Source of the DNA: Micrasema longulum
Taxonomy: Eukaryota > Arthropoda > Insecta > Trichoptera > Brachycentridae
Assembly: GCA_022494885.1 (NCBI GenBank)
Contig: JAGVSM010002370.1
Span: 1 to 64,000 of the forward strand
Length of the DNA: 64,000 nt
Reading direction: 5' to 3'
Shown here: one piece after another, positions 10,545 to 20,479 of the stretch
How the letters are laid out: every line of letters starts with the position of its first letter
How positions within the stretch are numbered: position 1 is the stretch's first letter
Notes under the pieces: generated by a model
Database searches by the model: none
The model's input: the letters and a program-made list of their open reading frames with translations, nothing else
Told to the model about the DNA's origin: nothing
Position numbers and translations under genes: made by a program

Positions 10545-10765
10545 TGTAATTTTGAAATTACTACGCCCGTGACGTCATACGAGTTGTCGCCAGTGAGTCA
10601 AGCTAATGTTGATTTATTTTACAGATACATATAGTCAACAATAATTAAATTACGAAGGAAGATAAGGGTTAAAGACAGATCAGCGAAGTTTCTAAAAAAA
10701 TTATGTATTTTGAATTAGGAAACATTTTAAAAAGTAGAACCCCGTACGTACGAAAACACGCTAAA
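10545..10765 (-). mobile_element. TIR MITE end with a LINE-E tail inside
   Basis: GTAATTTTGAAATTACTACG, then CCCGTGACGTCATACGAGTT at the left and AACATTTTAAAAAGTAGAAC followed by CCCGTACG at the right are inverted relatives of 38721-38815. Between them 10615-10715 matches the LINE-E 3' UTR in minus orientation (AAAGACAGATCAGCGAAGTT). The LINE tail has split the MITE end. Confidence 0.6.
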
Positions 10766-10884
10766 CATTGCTTTCCGGAAACCTGAAATCTCATAATTGA
10801 CACATAATTGATTGGCTAATCTGAACAGCCGTTGACTAGAACCTATGACGTTTTAAACTAGTTCATTTTTATCAAAACGCATTT

Positions 10885-11180
10885 TTAATTCATTAGTTTA
10901 TTTATTATATATACGGCCTTAGCCAATTACAACAGTTACATGAAGAAACAGAAATACAAGAAACTGAACAAAAATAACATAAAACTATGTAGCAAAGACA
11001 AACAAGGGCAATACAATAATGGTGTACAATATATTCATAAAAACGAAAGACATAAGACATCGAGCTAAACCATGCCAATCCAACTTCATCCCACATTGTT
11101 TTAGTGGCGAAGAGGTCCACAAAAAGCAAAAAAATCTATTCCAAAGAATTCCAAGTCGTGTGACGAATTGACTAATCTAC
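10885..11180 (-). pseudogene. LINE-D 3' end
   Basis: On the minus strand it reads toward GTAACTGTTGTAATTGGCTA, AGGCCGTATATATAATAAAT. It is collinear over about 280 bp with the plus copy at 43865-44156, which retains 'FFGIDLPAFRRSLRD'. Only the last C-terminal residues and the 3' UTR survive. Confidence 0.75.
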
Positions 11181-11281
11181 ATATTATATAAATAATTCTT
11201 TCATACATTTTCAAGAAACTTCGCTTAGAGCAATTAATTATTAATTGCTTTAATTTCTACCGCTTGTAAGAGAAAAAAAAT

Positions 11282-12662
11282 ATCGAGGAAATCATACGAT
11301 TTTGCAATTTCAAAACGAAGGTTTTTTTTAATCGCGCAAAAATAAAAAAAACATAAATTAGATAAAAACAATAATTTTAAAGGTATTTATGTTAAAAAAT
11401 ATACTTGAAAATTTTCTGTAACTAAAATATAATTACTTTTAGACCGGCAGATTACGCCATTTTCAATTTAGACTAAATTTAGGTATCCGAAGAAAAAAAC
11501 AGAATCTCAAAACTCATTGTACAAAGGATTGAAGCTGTACAATGAGTTACCTGAAGAAATAAAAGAAATAGAAAAAATTGAAATATTTAAAATTAATTTG
11601 GAAAAATATGTAATTGAGAAATTTTGATTAAAAAATTATAATATTATTAATAGTTTATGTTAGTTCTTAAGATGTTATGAACTAACTTAATAAAGCATAA
11701 ATAAATAAATAAAGACAAAGTATCGAACTAAAACTTGTTGCAATAATTTTAAGATAATTAATTGAACATGAAAGTGGCTAAAGAAAAATTTTAGTTTTTT
11801 GTTTTTGAAAAGAAATACAAGCATTTTAAATCACATACATTTTTGTGACATTTCCTTCGTACAATTATGCCATCGGTTATACTTTAAAAAAAAATATTTA
11901 TTGAAATATTTTAGTTGAAACCACTTTTTGTTTAATTAATTTTTTTTTTTTAAAAAGATAATTCTGGTTGTAATATTCAATTCAAAACAATATCTTATTA
12001 ACTTTTTTATGACCGTCATACCTGCCCTTATCGGTTCCGGTAAGGGCAAGGATGAAGGTCATAAAAACGTAAATGAGAAATTGTCATAAATTAAACATTA
12101 CAACCAAAATTATCATTTAAGTTTAAAAAAAAACACAATTCTATTATTATTATTATTATTTATTTATTTTAAAGAAACAAACAGTTGATGGTTTCAAAAA
12201 TGGTTTCAACTAAAATATTTCAGTTTATATATTTTTTTAAAGTATTAGCAAAGGCATAATTTTACGTAAAAATAAAAGAAAATGTCACAAAAATGTATGC
12301 GATAATGCTTGTATTTCTTTTCAAAAACGAAAAATTAAAATTTTGCTTCGGCCACTTTCATGTTCAATTTATTATCCTCAAATTATTACAAAAATTTTAG
12401 TTCAATACTTTGTCTTTGAGATCCCAGATACCTAAGTTTAGTCTAAATTTGGAATGGCGTAATCTGCCGGTCTAAAAGTAATCCGCCGGTCTAAAAGTAA
12501 TTGTATTTTAGTTACATAAAACTTTAAAATAAATATTTTAACAGAAATATCTTTAAAAATTATTGTTTTTATCTAATTTATGTGTTTTTTTTAAATCATT
12601 ATTGCGCGATCAAAAAAAAAACATTAGTTCTAAAATGGCAAAATCGTATGATTTCCTCATTT
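11282..12662. repeat. giant palindrome 1
   Basis: The left arm (11282-12030) and right arm (12040-12662) are inverted copies of each other along their whole length. Matching blocks: GAGGAAATCATACGATTTTG; GATAAAAACAATAATTTTAA; TTACTTTTAGACCGGCAGAT; TTGTGACATTTCCTTCGTAC. The centre (about 12034) is a tight hairpin, CTGCCCTTA / TAAGGGCA. The left arm carries a 224-bp LINE-A fragment absent from the right; the right arm has a 17-bp tandem duplication (GCCGGTCTAAAAGTAAT, 12467-12501). No coding capacity. Confidence 0.85.
11490..11713 (+). pseudogene. LINE-A 3' end inserted in palindrome 1
   Basis: Reads 'TESQNSLYKGLKLYNELPEE' then 'KINLEKYVIEKF' and stop, followed by a 3' UTR with hairpin GTTAGTTC / GAACTAAC and AATAAATAAATAAA. 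The same end occurs inverted at 59045-59260. It interrupts one arm only, so it arrived after the palindrome formed. Confidence 0.8.
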
Positions 12663-13129
12663 TGCGCTCGTTTTACCAGACTACAGACTTAAAGAAGTTG
12701 AATTATAAATGACTAAAGATTAAAATCATTATTTTTAAAAAACTGACTAATCCAGGGTTTTTATGCTTTGGTCATTTTTTAATTCAGATATTTTTGGACG
12801 CCTCAAAAAGGACTGAAGTCCTGTCCCCGAGGACATTATTCATTAACTGGTCTTGTGACATATTTTATTTGCATAAGTTTAATTTGTACGCAAACCTCAA
12901 CGAGGCAAATGTTTGATTACCATATCCCTGTTAGATCAAACAATGTACTATTTTATGAAATAACATGAGCCTTTTCAATTATGGAGGCTTGAAAAAAGGA
13001 TTAAAGAGAAATTTAAATTATTAATTTATTTTGTTTGTTTTAGTTCTGAAATTTTTTTGTCATATTTTAATAATTTATCACATCTTAATAATAAAAAAAC
13101 GAACTAAAAAAAAATGTGTTTCTTTTTTG
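12663..13129. other. unassigned DNA
   Basis: No gene or recognised repeat. Confidence 0.35.
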
Positions 13130-13320
13130 GGTGATACCGTGTGTGTTGGATTTGTTCCGACGTTTCGGCTACCATAGCAGGAGCCATCTTCAGGATGAAC
13201 TTTGTATTTTGTAGAAAAAATAATGTTTTAGGGACTAGTAATTTGTACCGAAGTGTTTTCGTAAAATTTTTAATAAAGCCCGCCAAAGTGCGCATATTTT
13301 TTGTATTTAAAGTATTAAAT
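13130..13320 (-). mobile_element. Penelope-like element 3' end
   Basis: On the minus strand CTGAAGATGGCTCCTGCTAT, GGTAGCCGAAACGTCGGAAC, AACACACACGGTATCACCC. The same segment follows the GIY-YIG coding part of the PLE at 18000-18500. Short 5'-truncated copy. Confidence 0.7.
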
Positions 13321-13321
13321 T

Positions 13322-13515
13322 GAATCGAGTTATGGTCCCGTGGTTAGTGTTGCGGACTCGCGGATCAGAGATCCGAGGTTCGAACCCCACTCTACCTCAA
13401 ATTGATTTCCATTTTCTGATGGTGAGTTATTTATAACTATGAAAATGGCCAGCAAAATGGAAATATTTGGGTTAATTATAAGAACGCACATATTATTATT
13501 TTTTTCAATAAAATA
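13322..13515 (+). repeat. SINE-alpha, best-preserved copy
   Basis: The head has GTGGTTAGTG-like A-box and a perfect GAGGTTCGAACCCC B box (13375-13389), then ATTTCCATTTTCTGATGGTG and AATGGCCAGCAAAATGGAAA. It abuts the PLE end directly. Confidence 0.8.
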
Positions 13516-13644
13516 AAAAATACAATTAAATAGACACTTTAAAAAAAACATGAAAAATGTGGGTCAGAAAGTGCTCGGTTGATTCAGCTAAATTGCTAGT
13601 ATAATAAGTTCCTTTTTATTTAAAAAATAAGTAAGTACTTAAAT

Positions 13645-14840
13645 TGCGATTTTATTTATTTATTTAAATCTTAAAGTAGGGCACTCATATCATACATATT
13701 GTTATGTGTGTTCTAATAATAACATTGCAAATATATTTAATTTAAAAGTTGTTTATCACATATGTCTTGACCATTATTTTAAATTTTAATATGTTTTTTT
13801 CTTCATAAATATTTTTTTCCATTTCGTAATTTTTTTAAATTGCTTTAAATAAAATTGAATTTTGTGACTTTGCCTTTTTCCTAAATGGAAGTCTAATTTT
13901 GTTCTTTTCTCTAGTATTGTGATCGTGTTCATGCTGGTTCCGATCAATGTTTTTCCAAAATTCTGTTTTTTTATCTGAGTTTATAATTTTATGAACAAAT
14001 ATCATTGTATTGTAAAATATTCTTTGTTTATATGTTAATAATTTCATTTCATTTACCATCGACTTTACCCTCGTGTATCTGTTTTTTTCAAAATGATTCT
14101 AAAGGCTTTATTTTGTAAAACAGTTAGTTTATCTATGTTTTCTTTGTTTGATAAAAATAAAATGCTACTACAGTAGTTAACGTGTGGTTCAATAATTGCT
14201 TTGTAAATAGTTTTGCAGGAGTCCTTATCAATAAATCTTCTGATCCTTCCCAAAATTGATATTTTTTTTGCAATCTTATTTATTACCATCTTAGCGTTTT
14301 GGTGAAATGTATGTTTTGAATCCAACATTACACCTAAATATTTAATTTCAGAGACTTCATTAAGTTTTTCATTTTCTATTACAATTGATGGTGTAATTTC
14401 TATTCTTTTGTTTCCTATATTCATATATTTAGTTTTGTTAACATTTAATTTTAATTTATTAATTTTTAGCCACAGTGATACATTATTAAGATCATGATTT
14501 AGTCTATCCATAATTGTTTTATAATTTTCTCCCGATATATATATTAAGGCATCGTCTGCAAAGAGTCTTATTTTTGAATATTTTAATGTTTCGACAATAT
14601 CATTAATGTATAAAATAAACAAAACCGGTCCGAGAACCGATCCTTGTGGTACTCCCAATAAAATTTTGAGGGGCTTGGAAATTTCATCATTCACCTTCGT
14701 TATTTGGTATCTATCGCCTCTCAAACTCTCTCTACTCTTCAAACCAATTTATAGTTTTTCCTTTTATTCCTATTTTTTTCAATATTTTAATAATTATTTC
14801 TCGGTCTATTGTTTCGAAGACTCTTTTAAAATATTTTACT
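13645..14840 (-). pseudogene. LINE-A reverse transcriptase fragment
   Basis: The best RT core in the window. At 14065-14742 the minus frame has 'LLGVPQGSVLGPVLF' (RT motif 4/B-like loop), 'IRLFADDALIYI' (catalytic FADD), 'LKLNVNKTKYM', 'IKYLGVMLDSKHTF' and 'EPHVNYCSSILF'. Upstream to 14840 'VFETIDREIIIKILKKIGIK' follows in a shifted frame, and 13835-14059 continues the C-terminus ('HNTREKNKIRLPF') after another shift at about 14062. A TAAA-type tail lies at 13645-13665. At least two frameshifts; no endonuclease domain. Jockey/CR1 group by motif order. Confidence 0.9.
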
Positions 14841-15485
14841 ATGTACGTGTGTGTATGTATGTGTATATAAATACTAAACTTGTTTTCTCGTTCAGGAAAA
14901 GTAGTTCCTTATTTGATTAAAATAGAAAGACATCCTTTTCTGTGTTCGAATATCGTGCAACTTATTTGGCTATTTCTTTCAGTATTTTTTTAGATGTGTT
15001 TACGCATTGTTTATTCATGTATAAAAAAGGTTAACAACTCCAAATATTAACGCGAACTGAAGTGAAAATAATTGTTGGTTGTTGGTATTTGCCGGTATAA
15101 GTTACGCCCCTAAAAGGGTGGAAAAATAAACATGTTTTGTTTTAGGTAAAGCGAGCGAATTAGGAGATTAAATAATCCCGTTTACTCAAATGTCAAACAC
15201 CGAATGAAATAAAGCTATTTTTTCAAATAAGTAAACAAATTATTCTGAACAGAAAAATGTATATATTGTTGTGATTGTAGAACAACGGCGGATGTGCGAA
15301 AAATGCGTCATTGGCTTTCTTTTATATTTGATCTTGAAAAGATTATACAGGACGTTCGGCATTTTGTTGTTTGAAAATAATAAGTGGCCAGGGAAGCCCA
15401 TTCCTGACTTGATCAGTCCCAATCTAAACTTGATCTCACTGTTGAGGGTTTTTTAAAAAGTTTTTAACTCTTAAAAGACTATTGT
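14841..15485. other. unassigned DNA
   Basis: No supported gene. Two overlapping antisense frames at 15240-15456 (about 60 codons each) look like chance. Confidence 0.35.
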
Positions 15486-16530
15486 ACCGCGTATAAATAT
15501 ACAAGGAAATGAATGTACCTCTCATATCGATGTTTTTAACTCGAGTCTTCGAGTGTGAATTCAAATCATCTCTTTATAAATATGTTATGATGTTCTATAG
15601 TAACGATTAATTTGCAAAAGCTACTTATGCTAATGATCTACTGTCAACATATTTTATGTTCATAATATACCGACATTTTTATATCTTTGTAGGCTGACAT
15701 ACATATATCTATACATATTTTTCTTTTAATATATCCATATTTTAATATTCCTTTTTATTTTGTAAAACTGAACTGATCATAAAGTTATATTTTATATTGT
15801 AAAAGGCACTTGTTCCGTATAATAATCAAATAAAAGTAATCTTATAGTATTATAAATCAAACACTTCTTTGATTTAATACTGAACACTTTTCTTTATTTT
15901 TACAAATACAAAAAAATATTTTTAAAATATTCGTGACAATTGTTTCGCCTTGGTAGGGCATTTTAAAATAAATCTGAAGATAACATGGATTGAACGTCCT
16001 CATATAGTTATATAATTCAAGGTACTTAAGTAGAAAATAAAAATAATCTTATGAACTATAGCGTATACATTAATCATAATTGAGGGAAAAACCAATGGTT
16101 AAGGGCAAGGCTAAGTGGTTTGAATTATATAACTATATAAGGACATTTAATCCATCTAATCTTCACATTCATTTGAAAATGCCCTAACAAGGCGAAATAG
16201 TTGTCACGAAATTTTTGTTTTTATATTTGTAAAAATAAAATCAAGTGTTCAGAAGAATTAAATCAGTGTTTGATTTCTAATATTATAAGATGACTATTAT
16301 TTATTTATTATGAGGCACAAGTGCCTTTTACAATAAAAAATATAACATTATAATCAGTTCAGTTATACAAAAAAAGGCAATATTGAAATATGGATATATA
16401 AAAAGAAAAATATGTATACATATATGTATGTCAGCATAAAAAGATATAAAAATGTCGGTATATTATGAACACAAAATATGTTAGCAGCAGATCATTAGCA
16501 TAAGTAGCTTTTGCAAATTAATCTTTGCTA

Positions 16531-17613
16531 GGCGTAAGTATAGCCTGTGAGCTCGCCAATACATGACAGATGACAGTAAACATAACCATAGAAAAACATT
16601 GCAGTTGAGCTCTCAGAAGTAAAGCAACGTGAATGCAGCAATGCTTGAACTATATGTCAATAATATTCTAATAATAAATAATATTATTTGGACATACGGA
16701 ACTTTAAAGCATACCTTGGTTTCATTACTAATAGTATTTTATCGGTTAGATAGGTGTATTTAAAAAAAAATGTTGCGTACCTGAAAAAAGCACAAATAAT
16801 TATGTTTTTGTAAATGATGTCAGTAGCGACACTCAGAGAGTGGCTTTGTGACGTTTTTTTATAAGAAATTCATGGCGTAGCCGAAATACTGTTATAAAAA
16901 CGAGGATGTTTTTGTTGATTGACGTTAGCAGGCGCTACCCAGGGGCGACTTTGTAACGTGAGAAATTATTTAAAAAAAGAGATTCATGGCGTAGCCGAAA
17001 TATTGTAATTAAAACGAGGATGTTTTTGTTGATTGACGTTAGCAGGCGCTACCCAGGGGCGACTTCATGACGTGATGAAATTATTAATTTAAATATTTTT
17101 TTTCATTTTACATAGCGTAGCTGAGATAAGAAATTGCGTGGTGTTTCGAAATTTAACCGTGTAGGTAGCCACCTAGTTACAATATTATTTTTGTATTTGT
17201 ATAACTCCTGTTTTATAATGTTTATGTATTTATCGCTATAAGAATTAAACTTAAGATAGTTTTTACTTTTAATCGCTATCCGTTTTTTAAATTATGTTTG
17301 TAACACTCATTTATATTTATTTTTCAAGTATTCAATGTTATTTTTGCATTTTAATTAATATTGTTAATATAGAGCGTATTTTTATTTATTCGAATTTACT
17401 AGACTGTTTTTATTACAAAAAATAAAAATGCATATTTCTCTATGTATTTCTGTTATAAACAATCTATTAAAATAATACACATCAAATTTCCATTGTCTGT
17501 TGATTTGATTTGCAATCTTCTTTTTTTTGTCGATGGTTAAAACTCTAGGAAATTCAAAGACAATAAAATTTTTACTGTCATATATTGGCGAGCTCACACG
17601 CTATACATAGCCC
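16531..17613. mobile_element. 1,083-bp TIR DNA transposon, non-autonomous
   Basis: Terminal inverted repeats of 39 bp with 34 matches: core TGTGAGCTCGCCAATA at 16546 and its complement near 17583-17598. An exact 8-bp target duplication CTTTGCTA flanks it (16523-16530 and 17614-17621). The empty site is confirmed by the uninterrupted left arm of palindrome 2. No transposase frame. An 8-bp duplication fits hAT, P or Merlin superfamilies; I cannot choose among them. Confidence 0.88.
16868..17095 (+). repeat. 114-bp tandem duplication inside the TIR element
   Basis: ATTCATGGCGTAGCCGAAAT at 16868 recurs at 16982, and GACGTTAGCAGGCGCTACCC recurs with the same 114-bp spacing. A decayed third unit (CATAGCGTAGCTGAGAT) begins near 17112, and CAGTAGCGACACTCAGAGAG at 16821 may be a fourth. 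Confidence 0.8.
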
Positions 17614-17999
17614 CTTTGCTATTGAACATCATAACATATTTATAAAGAGATGATTTGAATTAACAGAGACTCGAGTTAAAAACGTCGATATGAGAGGTAC
17701 ATTCATTCCTAGTCGGTGTATACGCAGTATGGGTGAGTGACAAAGATAGTTGGTTTGAGAAGGGTGACAATAATATAGAGTGTTTTGTCTAGTTCTACGT
17801 TAATATTTATTAAATACAGGAGTTTGCAACAATCGAATAAAGAATAAATATTAAGTGTGTATATTGTCAACACTTTTCGTTTTACTGTATGGCTAGCCAC
17901 GCTAAGCCGCTTTGCAAATTAGAGAAGATCAAAGATCTTTTAGGGAGAGCGTATGGTTGACCAATATGGTAATATTTTATACTTTTTTAAAAAAGGAAA

Positions 18000-18500
18000 C
18001 ACGCTTGTTTCGTAATCAATATGTTTCTTTTTTGGGTGATATCGTGTGTGTTGGACTTGTTCCGACGTTTCGGACACCATTGCAGTAGCCATCTTCAGGG
18101 TAAACTGAGTGTTTTGTAGAAAAAAGTATGTGTTTAACTGCTAGTAATTTGTACCGTGTCGCAGTCGGCAGTACGCACATTTCTATTAGTTTTTGTAGTA
18201 TGTAGTGCTGGGAACCATGTTCAAAACCATAATTTAAGCCCGTCGGATTTGTTTATGTTATTTGGGTGTCTGTATATTTCAATTGCCTCTTTTATTATTC
18301 GTGCACTGATATAACTGGGTTTATGTAAAATTTTCGGTTCGAAGGCGAAAACATGTTCGGTGTCTATAAAGTGTTCCGCTATTGCAGAACTTTTTTTTTT
18401 GCTATCAATTGTTTCATTAAAATAAGCAGGAAATAAAACATACCGCATTAAACTTTTTTTTCTAGTCGTAGGAGAAGCAAAAAATGAACAATTCAAATCA
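18000..18500 (-). pseudogene. Penelope-like element, end of GIY-YIG domain and 3' UTR
   Basis: The minus frame at 18221-18496 reads 'SSAIAEHFIDTEHVFAFE', then 'ARIIKEAIEIYRHPNNINKS', then 'DGLKLWF'. This is the conserved C-terminal half of PLE GIY-YIG endonucleases, with the E-x-HPNN-x-N-x-x-DG signature. The following 3' segment (18037-18130) has CTGAAGATGGC, CCGAAACGTCGGAACAA and the CACACACGATATCACCC block shared with 13130-13200. The RT part is missing. Confidence 0.82.
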
Positions 18501-18649
18501 CATCTTACCCTTGTGGAACCATACGCATACTTTAAGTGGCAGCCGTTCGGGTCAATAATAGACTTCTTCTAATTTATTTTTGTCATTTCCCGTACATCCC
18601 CTATCCTTTAATTGAGATTAGGGGCTCGGGACCAAAAGACAACATTAAT

Positions 18650-19225
18650 TAAAAAAATACTACCTGAGGAGGTACGTGGAAAGTGAAATTTAGATTTAAA
18701 TTATTATGAAAATAAAACTTTGTTATCAGTGTTACACAATTTTATTCTTTTACAAAAACACAACTATAGTTTCGGAAGAGCACTCCTTCCATCGACGGGT
18801 GATATAAAAAAAAGAGTTTTATATCACCCGTCGATGGGAGGAGTGCTCTCCCGAAACTATAGTTGTGTTCTTGTAAAATAATAAAATTGTGTAACACTGA
18901 TAACAAAGTTTTATTTTCATAATAATTTATAATGAAGTGTTACGAAGTGAATGCCGATTCAATTAAAAATATGGTGAAATTTAGTTTTAAATTCTTCTTT
19001 TTCCTCGGATATTTCTTTCTTACTGTATGTAAATGTTTAATTTTTTTTTATTTTTATGATTCGTTTTAATTTCTTTGTATTATATACTTAACTTGCTATC
19101 TTATTTAAGTTTTATGTACATATTATTACGCGTTACTATATTATTATTACAATACCTTTATGTAAATATTATTATGTCCCAAAATGAGTTTGTTGAAACT
19201 TTTAAGAGTACAAAAAAAAATTGTA
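18650..19225 (+). pseudogene. LINE-Q 3' end, second copy
   Basis: ACTACCTGAGGAGGTACGTG and, after an insertion, GAAATTTAGTTTTAAATTCT, then CTTGCTATCTTATTTAAGTT and TCCCAAAATGAGTTTGTTG match 6430-6735. Split by the 271-bp insert at 18703-18973. Confidence 0.8.
18703..18973. mobile_element. 271-bp fold-back insert with 20-bp target duplication
   Basis: An almost perfect palindrome (arms about 18703-18812 and 18815-18925; AAAATAAAACTTTGTTATCA, then CACAACTATAGTTTCGG) is followed by about 48 bp of non-palindromic sequence. GTGAAATTTAGWTTTAAATT occurs on both sides (18683-18702, 18974-18993; 19/20 identical). Each arm contains GGGAGGAGTGCTCTCCCGAA-type sequence, a stem followed by GAAAC. The style resembles inverted PLE terminal repeats. 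The superfamily is an inference. Confidence 0.75.
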
Positions 19226-19507
19226 TGATTGAATGTTTTTTTTTTTTAATCATGCACTGAGCGCTGTCTTTATCTTTCTTTAGCTTCCTTTGCAATCATG
19301 GTTGTTTTTGCAAATACCCTGAAGCTTCCAATACAGCTTCTCTTTTGGACCTAGTATTGGGCAGACCTGTGATACCTACTCTCTGCTTACAATCACTGTC
19401 GCCAGAATCTTCCTCATCCCGTTTCGGCACTCGATTAATGTGTATTCCGCATTGACTATTGCAGATTGTATATATTATTACAATATTTATTCAGGCTATT
19501 ATTTTTC

Positions 19508-19562
19508 CTATCTTATGTGTCTAACCTAACCTAATCTAACTTAACTCAACCTAATCTAACTT
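19508..19562. repeat. degenerate telomere-like (CCTAA) repeat
   Basis: CTAACCTAACCTAATCTAAC followed by TTAACTCAACCTAATCTAAC. The insect telomere unit is TTAGG/CCTAA; several units here are exact or one base away. About nine units. Confidence 0.65.
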
Positions 19563-19714
19563 CACGTAACACATCAAAATATTGTAATGTAGGTATAATG
19601 TACTACCTACACACACCGTTGGGAGTTCGGGTATTATATCGTAGTAATAAATAAGGTAATACCCATCGGCAATATTCATCATGTCATATTTCGTCTCCCA
19701 GTAGTATTGAGTGG

Positions 19715-20465
19715 ATGTCTGTTTTTCATCCAAAACCATGTCCACTTAAGCTTCTTTTACATAATAAACATCAATTAATAAATGCGTTTATTGTGTCTAG
19801 AGTCGATTATTGTAATGGTATCTACGCAAGTCTACCAATAAATAAAATGACTCTCCTACAGTTTGTATTAAATGTCGCAGCGATACTTATTTTTGCAATC
19901 TCTAAGTTCAGTCATATCACTCCACTACTTTGGGAATTACCCTGGCTACGTTTTCCACAGAGAGTGGAATTTAAACTTTTTTTAAATTTTTAAATTTTAA
20001 TTTATTTACCAAAAGCATACAAAAATTAATATATAAATTATCAAGTCCTACTGAATTGCATAAAATACAGTTCTTTAGCAGCTGCTTATAGTAAGGTTCT
20101 AATATATAAATAATCTTAACTCTTAAATTCTATAAACATATAAAAGCTCTAATGACTATGGAAAAAAAAAATTGTACACCGAAAATAAAAAATATCCAAA
20201 TAAAAAAAAAACACTAAAAAACCTTAATATAAAAAACCACGTTCTAAAAGCAAGATTCTCAGCAGACGTCTTTCTATTGAGCCAGAAAAGTTTTTTTGAT
20301 TTTTAATATTTAATGGAAGCATATTATACATTTTTGGTGTATTATACATTTTTGGTGTATTGTACTCTAGTGTTCAACTCTGTTGGCTTATGTATAAGTC
20401 ACTGCACAACTCTGCTCCAGAACATCTAAGGAAACTCTGCATTCCGGATGAGCTAGCTAGATAAA
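19715..20465 (+). pseudogene. CR1/L2-like LINE C-terminus, split by another LINE
   Basis: The frame at 19745-19985 reads 'LINAFIVSRVDYCNGIYASL', then 'FSHITPLLWELPWLRFPQRV' and 'EFKL'. That is the CR1/L2 pattern 'SRLDYCN ... HITP ... LHWLP ... RIEFK'. The logical continuation 'LCWLMYKSLHNSAPEHLRKL' appears only at about 20383-20443, after a minus-strand insertion (19985-20375). Confidence 0.8.
19985..20375 (-). pseudogene. LINE C-terminus inserted in the CR1-like copy
   Basis: On the minus strand 20350-20225 reads 'PKMYNMLPLNIKNQKNFSGS', then 'IERRLLRILLLERGFLY' and stop, a Jockey-like last segment, followed by an A/T-rich 3' UTR. It breaks the CR1-like frame exactly between 'EFKL' and 'LCWLMYK'. 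Confidence 0.65.
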
Positions 20466-20479
20466 CTATATATTGTAAT

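Larger units (their letters stand above)
15486..17735. repeat. giant palindrome 2
   Basis: The left arm (15486-16020) is mirrored by 16119-16530 and, after a 1,083-bp insertion, by 17622-17735; the loop is about 98 bp (16021-16118). Matching blocks: ACCTCTCATATCGA, CTCGAGT, CTAATGATCT, ATATACCGACATTTTTATAT, AAAAGGCACTTGT, and TATAGTTATATAATTC at the loop edges. Both arms include a LINE-C-like tail and a GGCGAAA motif. Arm identity is roughly 85% by eye. Confidence 0.85.
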
